From Ampelocalamus luodianensis (taxonomy: Eukaryota; Streptophyta; Magnoliopsida; Poales; Poaceae), in the NCBI GenBank assembly GCA_036346255.1, contig CM070628.1:14275840-14339839 (forward strand): a stretch of DNA of 64,000 nucleotides. The letters are read 5' to 3'. Of the stretch, positions 1-12,311 are shown piece by piece. The position numbers and the translations under genes are program-made. Numbering within the stretch: the stretch's first letter is position 1; the number at the start of each line of letters is the position of its first letter. The notes beneath the pieces were generated by a model. It searched no databases, was not told the origin of the DNA, and saw only the letters and a program-made list of their open reading frames with translations.

Positions 1-679
1 ACTATGGGTTAGTCACTTCTAGGTTGGTTTTGTCATCTATCTATTGTTATAATTGTCTCTCTTTATTTGAACCATAAAAGTTAATTGCAAACTTGCTTTG
101 AATCTATTAACTTATTGCAAATGGAAACTTGCTTTATGCTAAAAATAAGTCGAGCCTCATCCACTTAAATAAAGCTTGCATGTAGTTAATTATAGTTCGT
201 TATCTCACACGTCGGTCTTGCGAGTACAAAACAAGTTTTGTACTCATCCGCTTGCTTAATATTAATTGTTGCAGAGGAAGAAGGTGAGCCCCAAGGGCCT
301 CACTTTTGTGAGTATGTTCTTGCGCTGTTTGGGACGATTAGCTTAGCGGTCCGGTTGGTTGCCTTGTGGGTAAAGGCACACCGATTGGCTTTTGTTTATC
401 GCCATCTTATGGCCATTTTGCTTCCACTGTGTATTTACTTATTTGTATGACTTTTGGCGGTCGGCCTCTCTTTGTAATAACTCTTTATATTATCTATGTC
501 TTTCGCTTGTTGCTTTGCTTGGCTCTATGTGTATGAATGGAATTGATGCATGATTTTGTAGCAGGTGTGTATCTGCAGTGCAGGAAGTATACATATCCGA
601 GGCTTGGTTTATTTGATTTGTACTATTAGGACCAAGTGGATGGTTAAACAGTACAAGCCGAATAAACGGGGTCCTCACA
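1..679 (+). mobile_element. Element A (Ty3/gypsy) 5' LTR, 3' portion only
   Basis: This stretch is repeated in the same orientation at 9742-10430, with small indels. It is the end of the upstream LTR of a plus-strand gypsy element whose LTR start lies before the window. It ends in GTCCTCACA, and a Met-tRNA type primer site follows directly. The short ORFs here are not genes. Confidence 0.9.
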
Positions 680-683
680 AAGT

Positions 684-695
684 TGGTATCGAGCC
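684..695 (+). promoter_or_regulatory. Element A primer binding site
   Basis: TGGTATCGAGCC lies four bases after the LTR end. It resembles the usual plant initiator-Met tRNA complement TGGTATCAGAGC with one base displaced. It fixes the plus-strand direction of element A. Confidence 0.8.
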
Positions 696-1439
696 ATTCC
701 GACCGTAGTAACCCAAGCTTAGTCGTCCTAGGATATTTTGAAAACCTTAATTTCAAAGTATCAAATGATTTATGAAAGCTTAAGTAAGTTCTCGATTTTA
801 TTCCTTACCTATCTTAGCTTTCTATCTCATCTTACTCTAATTTGAGTTTTAAAGTTGTTCTCCTTTCCTTCTCTCAAAAGATAGTTGTATCGATTAATTG
901 GGTTTTGGGAACCAATGAGTTTGGCAAATTGAAGTGTTAGCTGTTCTCTACAAGGTTTTGAAGCTCCGAAGTTGAAGATTTCGGCTTAGGAGCTTGGATG
1001 CAAAATCTGGACAGCGATCGTTCAATTTCCGGACAGCGGCTCAAAGGTTCTAAATAGGTAGAAAACGAGAGGTTAATCAACTAAAACTCGTGGGAATAAA
1101 AGGGTAAGATGTGATACTAGTTAGCTAAGTATCTAACGTATGTTTATCGCTTTAACCTTGCTCATGAGTCCAAGTTAAACTTGTTGTAGTGCGCTGAAAT
1201 TTTTATCTTCTCACACTATTACTCGTTCATTCAATACGGGTTAATGGCATGGAGAAGTTGAGCTTGGTTTGGAGTTTCCTTGCTGTTTTGGAGCTGCTTT
1301 GAAACATTTAAAGTGTGTTTACTTGCTGTTTTGGCTTTCGATTAGGGTGATATCTCATTCCCTAATCGTTAACTTTTCGCTTTCATCAACTTCTAGTATT
1401 AGTGCTTTGGTTTCTAACCTAAATTTCTTGAACCAGGAT
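696..1439 (+). mobile_element. Element A untranslated leader
   Basis: This lies between the primer site and the first gag-like sequence. It is AT-rich and holds no coding sequence I recognise. A 5' leader of this length is normal for plant gypsy elements. Confidence 0.6.
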
Positions 1440-2520
1440 GGTGGAGGTACTCGTAGCGCCGTGGTCGTGACATGTTTGGATGAGGAGCTTCGCCTCCTCC
1501 AACCATGGTGAGGTCCTGCTCGGATCGAGCGCAAGCTGCTCGTAAGACAGGAGGGTCTGCTGGATGTTATTGCGCGCAACACCTCCGCCCTTGCGGTGCC
1601 TCGGGATCTGGCGGCGGGTGGACATCGATCTCGTGGGGTTTGGGTGAGTTTCTTCGCACTCAACCCCACGTTCTCCGGATCGAGGACCCTTTGGACGCAG
1701 ATGACTGGCTGCGTCAAGTTGAGCGTAAGCTCGGCGTTGCTCGGTGCTGGACCAGACGAGCACTCTTTGCCTCCCATCGGCTTCGGGGGCGCTCTCACGG
1801 TGGGAGAACTTCTTGGCCATGCAGCCCGCCGCCACACCGTCTCTTGGGATGAGTTCGGACGGCGTTAGCCGAGCTCACATCCCGCCGCTTGATGAAGTCA
1901 AGAAGAAGGAATTTCGCGCTCAAGCAAGGGCGTAAGTCGATGATGGAGTATCCATGCGAGTTCAATCACTTGGCTCGTTATGCTCCATCCGAGGTGCCAC
2001 CGATGAGGCCAAGCAGAGAAGTTCATGGAGGGTTTGTCCGAGGAGCCGCAAGACGGGCTCTCCATTGTGGACTTTGCGACTTTCGAGACCTTGGTGGACA
2101 AGGCCATTGTTTTGAGCACAAGGCGAAAGCGGGCGAGTCCCGCATAGCGCAAGTGGGAGGCCCAACGATGCCGCACAGCGGCCTCTCCGTCCTCGTGTCG
2201 GGCCTACTGTGAGGCCGTTACGTGGCTTCACTACCACCGAGGCCGCCCGGCACCTCCTCTCGCCCTCCGCGGGCGTGCCTCAGCCACGCGTGCGCTGCAA
2301 ACAGCAGGTGGCCCCGCAATCCGTGCCGGGTCACTTGCTTTTCATGCAACCGAAGGGCATTATGCCAATAGTTGCCCTAACAGATCGAGCGCCCCTCGTC
2401 CTAATGGAGGACGCGGGCGGGGAGGTGGTTCTCCCAGATCGGAAGGTTGTCCCCGCTACCCAAGGCGTGGGTAGTGGCGCGTCAACCTCATCTCCGCGGA
2501 GGAGGCACAGAGGCACCGAC
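1440..2520 (+). pseudogene. Element A gag (capsid and zinc knuckle), frameshifted
   Basis: Gag forms the virus-like particle that packages retrotransposon RNA. Read across three frames, the segment shows the plant gypsy Retrotrans_gag pattern: 'RIEDPLDADDWLRQVERKL' near 1677-1735, a 'WENFLAMQPAATPS' stretch near 1810-1850, and 'SMMEYPCEFNHLARYAPSEV' near 1938-1997. A degenerate CCHC knuckle follows at about 2335-2390 ('EGHYANSCPNRS', first cysteines lost). A Gly/Arg-rich tail follows. At least four frame changes break it, so no intact Gag can be made from this reading. Whether the frameshifts are true decay or base-call error cannot be settled here. Confidence 0.8.
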
Positions 2521-2699
2521 GTCGTGTTGGGTACCCTTTCTGTTAACTCTTTCCTCGCTGCGCTTTGTTTGATTCAAAGCATCTCATTCGTTTGTTTCAG
2601 TCTTTGTCTTTGTGGGAGGTCTCCTTTACTCCATTGTTGGTCCCATTGCTCATTCGCCTCCCGGTTGGAGTTGAGAGCCGAGTCCGAATGTAGGGATGT

Positions 2700-2830
2700 C
2701 CTGTTGAGATAGAAGGGTAGGATTCTTGGCAAACCTTATCCTCCTTCGATCGCGAGCTTAGATGTAATCCTAGGCATGGATTGGTTGTCTCAAAGACATG
2801 GGACAAATTGATTGCGCTAGAGACTCATCT
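2700..2830 (+). pseudogene. Element A retropepsin fragment
   Basis: The frame at 2758-2811 reads 'LDVILGMDWLSQRHGTN'. This matches the C-terminal block of plant gypsy aspartic proteases, where ILGMDWL is nearly invariant. The catalytic D(S/T)G block upstream is not readable. The protease would have cleaved the Gag-Pol polyprotein. Confidence 0.75.
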
Positions 2831-3039
2831 ACCTCACTAGTCCTTCCGGCGGCGAGGTTAGTTCGCTGGAAGGCTGCGAGCCGCATCTCTTCGCTCGAGC
2901 GAAGCCGACTCTAGATATTAGTGAAGTCCGGTGGTATGTGACTTTGTTGATGTCTTCCCGACGACCTTCCGGGGATGCCACGATTCGAGACCTCGAGTTT
3001 GTCATTGAGTTGGTTCGGTGCATCGCCCGATTTCAAAGA

Positions 3040-4240
3040 GGCCTCACTGGATGGACCCAATTGAGTTGGTAGAGTTGAAGAAGCGGTGGGTGAGCTTCAA
3101 GAGAAGGGTTTCATCCGCCTAGCTCATCTCCTTGGGGATGCTCGGCAATCTTTGTCGAAAAAGGACAAGACGCTGCAAGATGTGCGTTGATTACCGCCCA
3201 CTTAATGAAGTAGCGGTAAAGAACAAGTACCCTTTGCCCGTATCGATGACCTCTTCGATCAATTAAGCGAGCTCGAGTTTTCTCAAGATTGATCCGAGTG
3301 GGATATCACGAGTTCGGATTCGACTGAGGATATTCCAAAGACGGCTTTTTCTACTCGTTATGGCTTGTACGAGTATACCGTCATGTCATTCGCTTAACCA
3401 ATGCTCCGCCTTGTTCATGAACCTCATGAATTCGGTATTCATGGAGTATTTGGATAGGTTCGTTGTGGTCTTCATCGATGATATCCTTATCTACCCAAGA
3501 GCGATGAGGAACGCACCGAGCATTTGAAGCTTGTGTTGGGCAAGCTTTGCGAGCACAAGTGTATGCAAAGTTCAAGCAAGTGCACGTTCGGTTGAAGGAA
3601 GTAGCCTTCTTAGGCCATACTCTTTCGGCGGCGTGAGTGTGGATCCTAGCAAGATCGACGTGCTTTCTCGAGTCACCTACGCCGGTCACCGGTTCGGAGT
3701 TTTCTTGGTTTAGCGGGATATTATCGTCGCTTCATCGAGAATTTCTCCAAGATAGCGGCCGATGACGGAGTTGCTCAAGAAGGACAAGAAGTTCGTGGTC
3801 CGCTGATTGCAGGAAAGTTTCAAGAACTTAAGCGATTGACCACCGCCCCGTTCTTGTTCTCCCGATGTCCGTCGAAGCTTTGATATCTTTTGCGGCGCTT
3901 CTCGTCGAGGCCTCGGTTGTGTACTTATGCAAGAAGGCAAGGTAGTGGCCTATGCATCAAGGCAATTGAGACCTCATGAACTCAAGCGCCCTACCCATGA
4001 CTTGGAGTAGGCCGTGATTCATGCACTTAAGATCGCGACATTACCTAATCGGTAATCGTTGTGAAGTGTATTCGGACCACAAAAGCTTGAAGTATTTGTT
4101 CACCCAACCTGACCTGAACCTCCGGCAAAGGAGATGGTTGGAGTTGATCAAGGACTATGACATGGGTATTCACTACCATCCGGGCAAGGCGAATGTCGTT
4201 GCGGATGCGCTTAGTCGCAAAGCGCATTGCCATGCATTGT
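3040..4240 (+). pseudogene. Element A reverse transcriptase and RNase H, broken
   Basis: Several frames together give the gypsy RT order: 'MDPIELVELK' near 3050, 'CVDYRPLNEVAVKNKYPLP' near 3182-3240, then the palm motif 'VVFIDDIL' with the catalytic FIDD at 3471-3482. RNase H follows with 'YSDHKSLKYLFTQPDLNLRQ' and 'HPGKANVVADALSRKAHCHA' (4070-4230). The order and spacing are right for the chromovirus-type pol of plants. Frameshifts occur in nearly every 150-300 bp, so the polyprotein cannot be read through. Confidence 0.85.
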
Positions 4241-5750
4241 TGCTTCAGGAGCGTCAGCCCCCTCTTCTAGAGGAGTTCCAGCGTCTCAACTTGGGTTTGG
4301 TTGAGCATGGTTCCCTCGCTGCCTTGGTTGTACAGCCAACCTTGGTGGATCGGATCAGTGCGCTCGTGATCGGATGTTGGAGTAAACCGCATCAAGGAAA
4401 ATGTCAAGAATGGAACAACAAGTGCTTCTCCGTAGATGAGCTTGGTGTTGTGAGGTTCGCAACGCTCGTGGTTCCAAAGGACGGGGAGTTGCGTGATTTG
4501 ATCCTCCATGAAGCCCATGATTCCCATTATCCATTCATCCGGGCCACGAAGATGTATCATGATCTCCGGCGAGATTTTGGTGGACCCGAATGAAGAGGGA
4601 GATCGCAAGGTTCGTTGCGAGTGCGACGTGTGTCGTCGTGTCAAGGCGAACATCGTCGTCGCCGATCCGGCCCTTACCAATTCGGAGTGGAAGTGGGATT
4701 CGGTCGGGATGGACTTTATCACTGGTCTACCTCGGTCCCCAAAGAAGAATGATGCCATCAGGTCGTCATCGATCGATTGACTAAGGTGGCTCATTTTCTT
4801 CTGTCAAGACCGACCTTCGAGTGGGTCTTACCGCGGATCTCTACATAGCCCGCATCGTGAGTTTGCATGGTGTGCCAAGACAATTGTGTCGGATCGTGGT
4901 TATTTGCTCACGTCTCGATTTTGGCATAGCCTGCAGAGGCTATGGGAACTCGCCTTTCTTCATTCGACTTTTCACCCCCAACATGGATGGTCACCGAGAG
5001 GGTCAACCAAGTTTTGGAGGACATGTTGCGAGCTTGTGTCCTTTCCTATGGGAAGCATTGGGAGAAGTGCTTGCCATTGGCGAGTTTTCTTATAACAACG
5101 CCTTCCGGGCGGTCTCGGCATGGCACCATTTGAGGCCTTATACGGAGAAAGTGTAGAACCCGTTGAACCGGTATGAGACCGGTGAAAGACCTTTCTTTGG
5201 CGGACTCGATTAATGAGGCCGAGGGTCAAGTCCGCTCATTCGTGATCGCCACGCACGCTCAATCCGAGGCAAAGAGCTATGCGGATCGCCGTCGTCGTGA
5301 GTTGAGCTTTGAGCCCAATGACCGCTTATCTCAGGTTTCTCCTCTGAAGGGTCACCGGCGTTTTGGTGTCAAGGGCAAGTTAGCTCCTCGATATGTCGGT
5401 CCCTACCAGATTATCGAGAAGAAAGGAGCCGCCGCCTACAAGTTGGAATTGCTGCTGCACTTGCGGGTACATGATGTTTTCCATGTGTCCCGGCTAAAGA
5501 AGTGCCTCCGTGTTCCAACAGAGGAAACTCCGTTGGAAACTCTTGATGTTCGGGGATTTGACCTATCGCGAGCACCTGTTCGCATACTCGAGGAGGTCCG
5601 AGCGAAGCACAAGGAACAAGACCATCAAGTTCCTTAAAGTTCGGTGGTCAAACCATTAGAGAACGAGGCTACTTGGGAGCGAGAAGATCGTCTCGTGCAG
5701 AACTACCCCTCTTTCTTTTCCGAGTAAACCAAATCTCTGGACGAGATTTT
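4241..5750 (+). pseudogene. Element A integrase with C-terminal chromo-like tail
   Basis: Integrase inserts the cDNA into the genome. The zinc-binding N-terminus is at 4430-4650 ('GELRDLILHEAHDSHYPFI', 'CDVCRRVKANI'). The catalytic core starts at 'WDSVGMDFITGLPRSPK' (about 4697-4747). The C-terminal domain is the longest open frame, 5173-5637 ('GKLAPRYVGPYQI', 'VHDVFHVSRLKKCL'). After a frameshift the tail reads 'KFLKVRWSNH...EREDR', like the chromo/CR tail of plant chromoviruses. A polypurine tract follows. Frameshifted throughout, and not functional as read. Confidence 0.85.
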
Positions 5751-5753
5751 TGT

Positions 5754-5764
5754 AAGGGGAGGTT
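5754..5764 (+). promoter_or_regulatory. Element A polypurine tract
   Basis: AAGGGGAGG lies immediately before the 3' LTR start (TGTAACATCC). It primes plus-strand DNA synthesis in LTR retrotransposons and confirms the orientation and LTR boundary. Confidence 0.8.
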
Positions 5765-8700
5765 TGTAACATCCCAAATTTTGGCTTGTGTTTCAAATGT
5801 AAGAAATTGAGGGTAAATTAAAACTTTTCCTTCATCCTCTTACCCTTGAAACTTTTGAAATTCTTGTAAAGGAATTTTGGGAAATTCAAAATCAAAATCC
5901 TCATTTATCTCAAGTCAAAACCTTAGGTGAAATCCTATATCAAACCCTTGGTAGTAAATTTTCCTGGGCTCTAGGGTTGCTTGGTAACACCTCTGAATTA
6001 TTTCATAATTTTGGAAATTATTTGAAATATTTTAGAGGCAAGTCAAACCTTGGTCAAACCTCTGTTTAACCTTCGGAATTTCTTGAGAAAATTCCAGTAC
6101 ACAACTCCTCTGGAAATTTTATGGAAGGTTAACCCCAAGGTAAGCAAGCTCCAGTTAAAATTTCATAAATTTTGGAGTTGATTTGATGCCTCAATTAAAT
6201 TCCCAAAGTTTCAGTTCAAAAATCAAAACCTAACTGGTTTGCACTGTTCATTGGAATCGAGTCGGGCTCGCTCGAGTCATTGGACTCGACGAGCCAACTA
6301 ACGCGCCAGATTCGATCAACGCTTGTATTGTCACCGTTGGATCTCAATCGGACGGCTCTCATTCGATGTAAGCATTCGGACAACTCGGTTGCCATCGATT
6401 CTCACCGCTGATTCGATCCAACCGTCGCGGATCGCACCGATTCGCTTGATCTTTATGAATAGCGATCGACGTGGCCGCTCAAATCTCATCCGTGACGGCA
6501 TCTAATGAGGTTGGGCTCAACCCACTAAAACACTTTGGACTCAAACCACTTTGTGTGTCGGCCGGTGGGGCCACCCGGTCGCCGTCATCTTCCTCCTTCC
6601 GCGCGTGCGTGCGTGCGCGCCATGGCGGAGAGAGGAGGTGACTTGTCACCTCCTTGAGCCCTTTAAACGGCTAAATCTTGCCATGCATTAAATGCACACC
6701 GCTCCTCCTCCCCAAAGTCGTCTCTTACTGCTCCCGTCGCTCCAAGCGACCGACGCATTCTTGTGGACCAAGTCCACCCATGGGCATGTGCTTGCTACTC
6801 CTTTCGCCCCTCGGCTACTTAAGCCCCTCAAGACCTTGAGCTTTCTTTACACCCCTTGAGCTCCAGCGTGCACTCTCTTTGCTTGCTTGAGCCCAAATCT
6901 CGTAACCCTTTCGGCGCCATTGTTGGTGGGAGCTCCTCGGTGCAAACCGTGCTCTAGTGGCGTTTCTTCCTCTCTTTTCGTTTGATGTGTGCCTCACCTC
7001 CTGGAACAAAACCCCTAACTTAATTGTAGTTGCTTTTCACAGAGCGACTCAATTTAGGGAATTGTTCTTTCGCCGTGAGCACCCCTTCTTCCTCCTCGCC
7101 AGAAGGAGCTCCTTTTCTAATTCCTTGCTCTTGTGGCATCTCCGAGTGTTGGGAAGATGTTGTGATGACCGGTCTCCCCATTTTGCTCAGCCGCGTCTCC
7201 ACTTTTTCTTCTTGGTCTGCGCGCGCTCTGTCGCCTGAGCTGCTCGACCCTCGGCACCTCCCTACCTCGTACCCTTCTAGTAGCCCCTAGAAGCGTTGGC
7301 ACCACCGAAATGGTTCGTTGCGGAGCTTTGGTCATTATGCATTTCGCCGTTTGGTCGCCGCCGCCATTGTCGGCTAGCCGCCGTTCGGGACACCGCCGAT
7401 GGTGTGGGTGGTCGATGGGTGCGCAATGCTATTGCGTTCCATTTTGGCACTTAGCTCCCGCCGCCGTGTTTTGGGTCGGCGATGAAGCCGAGGGTGCCTC
7501 GGTTTTGTTGTCGGACGAAACAGCGGCGTTGTCGTAATATCGTTCTCGACACGCATAATGGCGTTCATTAACGATAATCATTGTTAATCATGGGTTAGTA
7601 ATCATTAGCTGTCCTAAACCCACCTCGATCGCTTACATGTGGGCCCGCACATTTTAATCATCCCGCGCGCTAAACCACGTGTGCGCGGCCTGATCGCCGA
7701 CCATGGCCCGCCATTTTCAAACCTCCCAGGCGCTGCGCGCTTAAACCCCGATGTGACTTAGCGCCACCGACGGTGGCCCCTATTGTCGTGAGTCTGCTTC
7801 AAATCATAACGCCCAATCAACCTCGGTACCGCTCGATATTGGATCTGCGGGTCGGATCGTGGGAGCAATTGGGTCGTCAGAAGGCTCCTCAATCGACCCT
7901 TCATCGCTTGATCAACGGTCCAGTTGTGCGAGCAATTGGACCGTCCAAGGTCACCATGATCCGACCGCTGGAATCAAATCCAACGGTGCGCGATGCGCAT
8001 GTTGAGTCGGCCAGGCGCTGTGGCCGCTCGATCTAGGATCGACGGTCCATAATCAACCACGTCTTTTCTTTCGGTTAAGGGATATAAATTCCTCGGTGAG
8101 CTTTATCTTTCTCTTTGGAAAATGTTGTTAAAACTTTAGAAATTCATATCTTTTCATTACGCATCCTTTTTGGGTGATTTCATTAGTGTTAATTTTCTTT
8201 TAGGCTAGAGATTAATCTAGAAATGTTTCGAGCCTGTTAAGAACCGTAAATGTTGTGAATCGATTTTAGCCTTTCCAAATTTCTATTAAATATTCTAAAA
8301 TGTTATAAAAACTTAGAAAATCCATAACTTGTTCTCTCAGAAGTCCAAATAGAGCGAACTAAATTTTGTTAATTTCCTTAGGGATGAACTTTAGTGAAGG
8401 ACCAGTTTGCTAGTGGTCTTTGCTACTGATATAAATGATGTCCTAGTTTTAGAACTTAGAAAATCATAACTAATTGTTATAACTTCAAATGACCTGAAAT
8501 TTTATATGGGTTATCACCACACCAGTAGGTAGTCACCCTAAAAATTTCAGCTCCAAAGTCTTTATAGGAAATATTTTTGCTCTGATGCTAATTATGGCCT
8601 AAAATAGGTTTTTAGAGAATATCTTTTGCACCACAAATCCAAATTAGGTTTTTCCAGTTTCTATGTCTAGGTATATTCGTATTTTACCTTGTGTATAAAT

Positions 8701-10430
8701 TTCGTCGCAGCTTGGATAATTTTTGCTTGCTCTTTTGTTTAAGTGTTGCTCGCCTTATGGGTTGTTTTCATTTTCGCTTAGGATTCGATATTTGCATGTA
8801 ACCCCGAGAACGACCCTCCGCAACAAATTGAGCAACAATGAAGCGTGCAAGCGTTTGATCATTTCCATTGATCCCATTACTTTTAAAGTCTAATATTTTG
8901 TTTAACTTCTATGTATGCATTGTTATTTTGTTGTCAAATTGATTAGTTAGACCTCTAGTTGCATAATCTGTAGGTAAATGGTTATCCTCTACTACCCGAG
9001 CCTAGGTTATTTCTTTGTGGTTAGAGTTCGATGGATGAACTCTTATCACTTAGTAGATTTCGGATAAATATTGCTTAGCCATGCCTAGTATCGGTAGTAA
9101 TGGCGATCATCGACTTAGTCGGTGATCTTGATCACACAACTACTTATACTACTCCATTAGGTCCAACCCTTGTGTTCTATTGATTTACAAATCAAAACTC
9201 AAAACAAAACTATATCTTGACTTGGGCACAATGGTATGTTGATGTGATGCATTGGTGTGTTGAATGGTGCCTAAGTCCCCAAGGACCGAAGTTACTTGTG
9301 TCACTAAGCCAGCGCTTGTGCGTGCTAACCACACGAGGGGATATGGAACCTCTTGACTAAGTACTTTGGGAGGTGCTAATTATGAGCTGGTCGGTGGGTG
9401 TGTTCTGTGTGTGTGTTTTGAGGGGAGCATTAGCGGACCGGTTAGGTGTGTAATGTGTCCTTCTCCGTGGTTATGCCTTAATTAGCATCGCCCATTGGAA
9501 AGCGCCTTGTTAGACTTAGCCATGCCTCGCATACCAAAGGAAGTGTGCTAACCGTGGCTGGTGGAAAGGCGGTCTATCGTGGGTACATTGGTACACCTGC
9601 GCAGGTTTAAAACTATTCGAATAGCCTCGCCCTAGGTTATGGACATGCTTGGTAAGGTCGCAAGAACTAGACTACAACTTTTAAAAAACTTAAACTTGAC
9701 ATGGGTGGTATGAAGGGGTACTTCATGTTATTGTTGTGGTGACTATGGGTTAGTCACTTCTAGGTTGGTTTTGTCATCTATCTATTGTTATAATTGTCTC
9801 TCTTTATTTGAACAATAAAAGTTAATTGCAAACTTGCTTTGAATCTATTAACTTATTGCAAATGGAAACTTGCTTTATGCTAAAAATAAGTCCAGAGCCT
9901 CATCCACTTAAATAAAGCTTGCATGTAGTTAATTATAGTTCTGTTATCTCACACGTCAGTCTTGCGAGTACAAAAACAAGTTTTGTACTCATCTGCTTTG
10001 CTTAATATTAATTGTTGCAGAGGAAGAAGGTGAGCCCCAAGGGCCTCACTTTTGTGAGTGTGGTTATGCGCTGTTTGGGACGATTAGCTTGGCGGTCCGG
10101 TTGGTTGCCTTGTGGGTAAAGGCACACCGATTGGCTTTTGTTTATCGCCATCTTATGGCCATTTTGCTTCCGCTGTGTATTTACTTATTTGTATGACTTT
10201 TGGCCGGTCGGCCTCTCTTTTGTAATAACTCTCTTTATATTATCTATGTCTTTCAGTTGTTGCTTTTGCTTCGGCTCTATGTGTATGAATGGAATTGATG
10301 CATGATTTTGTAACGGGTGTGTATATCGCATTTTGGGAAGTATACATATCTCGAGGCTTGTTTATTTGATTTGTGTTAGGACCAAGTGGATGGTTAAACA
10401 AAGAAGCTTCGAATAAACCGGGTCCTCACA
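5765..10430 (+). mobile_element. Element A 3' LTR, complete (about 4.67 kb)
   Basis: It begins TGTAACATCCCAAAT and ends GGTCCTCACA, the TG...CA ends expected for an LTR. Its last 690 bp repeat 1-679. A TATA-like GATATAAATT at about 8081-8090 could start the retroelement transcript. The GC-rich part (about 6240-8060) holds short ORFs that are not genes. At 4.67 kb it is very long for a plant LTR. The junction at 10430 falls inside the LTR of element B, so A jumped into B. Confidence 0.85.
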
Positions 10431-12311
10431 CTCATGTGGTATGTGTGTGTGTCTAGGTCTACTTCCCCCATGCATGTCATTCTTGGCTCCTGTACCTAAA
10501 ACAACAATAAAGCAAGAGTGAGTCCACAGACTCAGCAAGTACATAAAGAAACTATAACATCAACGTACATATAAAGGAGATCAACATCAAACGTCTCATA
10601 TGCAAATGCAATGCTCAAGGAACCTTTATCTTTAATCTTCTGTGCATTACATCGGTAATGCAGAGTATGCGATCGCCGCCGATACTCCATGCTCGCGCAA
10701 GACAGGACCAATTGCCTGCTACTCCGCAAGTAACGGGACTCAAGCCCACACTCCACGAGTGAGGATCTCGGCCCGCCACATTCATGACGGGTTCTCAAGG
10801 AAACATACTTGGTCACCGCATGACCAAGCCTCAATATGCTCGATATGCAAATGCTCATCTCCCATTCAATATCAATTTTACCAAAAGACAACAACATTGA
10901 ACCATAGTAAGCATAAGCATCATTTGAGCAATAACCATACTTAAACATTCATCAAAATATGCCTTCTTGCTATGCAACCATATATCAAATAACACACAAT
11001 ATAACCAGACAATCAATCAACAATGCACTTGCCTCAACCGTGTAAGGTGGATGTCGGAATAAGGTACTGCTCCCGAGCCAAACCCACACCTGACATACAA
11101 TTGAGACAAACTAAGGCTACCATAAAGGTCTAATAACAAAACCATAAACACAAAATGAGTACATCGTCCACTAAACGCAATCCCCGACGCTAATGTTGGC
11201 TGTCAGATTTCTTTTCCAGAGAACAGCCCCCTTCGAAAAATCATAACTAAATGTACAGAAATCCAAATGGAGTGATCTTGGACAATATGAAAAGGTTATT
11301 GAATTACCCTTCTAAACCTAGTTGGTGAGGTTCTCTGATTCGGCCCTTTACTAGCCCTACCAAACTAAACAACAGAGTATCCATTCTCGCGTCGGGTCTC
11401 TGGACAGCAATAATGAAATTATCATAACTTTCTCTACGTTCGTCCGAATTCCATGATCTTTAGTTTTCCTGAAATCTGGAAGGATTATCTACAACTTTCG
11501 TTATACTGGGGTTCTCAGATTTCGACTTTAACCATCAGTTTTAATCGGTTTTCTACAAACTGCCTAATTACTGACAGAGCAGTGGAACAGCAGTCTTAGA
11601 AAAATCATAACTCTCTAACCGTTAATCGGATTTGAGTGAACTTGGCGGCCACTGAAAGCTAAGACAATAACCTACAACTCTCTAGGAGACCAAAACTCCA
11701 GATTCATCATCTAACCACATGAAATTTACCCCGCAAGCCACTGGACGAAAACTGAAAAACAGCAGGCGGAATGCCATCTAACCAAAGACAACCAAAAACT
11801 CTTCCAAGACTAATTACCCTACAAGAACGTCTCGTTACCCTTGACGACGTGCTGAACGACGATGATCAGCCCCGAAGACGAACCTCCTTCTCCTCTCTTC
11901 CTTCTCTTCTTTTCTCCTTCTTCTTCCTCCTTGGCCGGCTGCAATGGAGCTCCTTCTCCTCCTTGGCCAGCAGCAATGGAGGTGGTGGGGAGGTGGAGAG
12001 GTGCGCAAGGGAGGGTGGAGGGGAGGTGGAGAGGTGGAGAGGTGGCGGCCGGTTGGGGTGTAGGGGAGGAAAGGGGAGGGAGGGTCGGCTAGGGTTTGGG
12101 AAGGGGGAGTGGCGCCCCCCCTCAGGCTATGGCCGGCCACCCTTGGGCCCTCTTGGGCATGGGCTCTAGCCCAAGTTGCCGCTAAATTGCTCTTTTCCCC
12201 TCTACAACTGCAAAGATCGCAATCTTTCCAATTGGTCCCTCCCGACATTAGTTAAATAATCTCCAACCGATTCTCCTTCGACTTCTAGTGCTTCACCCAT
12301 CGGATATTACA
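10431..12311 (-). mobile_element. Element B left (3') LTR, partial, interrupted by element A
   Basis: It matches 27335-29266 in the same orientation. On the minus strand it begins TGTAATATCCGATGGG at 12311. The LTR's far end (about 310 bp, matching 27024-27334) is missing because element A is inserted here; the rest should lie upstream of the window. A pyrimidine-rich tract at 11884-11932 and purine-rich GAGGTGGAG repeats give large false ORFs. The five bases after A (CTCAT) are the candidate target duplication. Confidence 0.85.

Noticed and set aside
684..695. tRNA-like signals at TGGTATCGAGCC sites
   Set aside because: They are primer sites complementary to a Met tRNA end; no cloverleaf is present around them.
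7310..7537. Short ORFs in element A's LTR as host genes
   Set aside because: No domain pattern, inside an LTR, and no splice or promoter support.
11771..12248. Overlapping 130-codon ORFs on both strands
   Set aside because: They lie in B's LTR over purine/pyrimidine-rich sequence and recur in the other LTR at 28751-29213.
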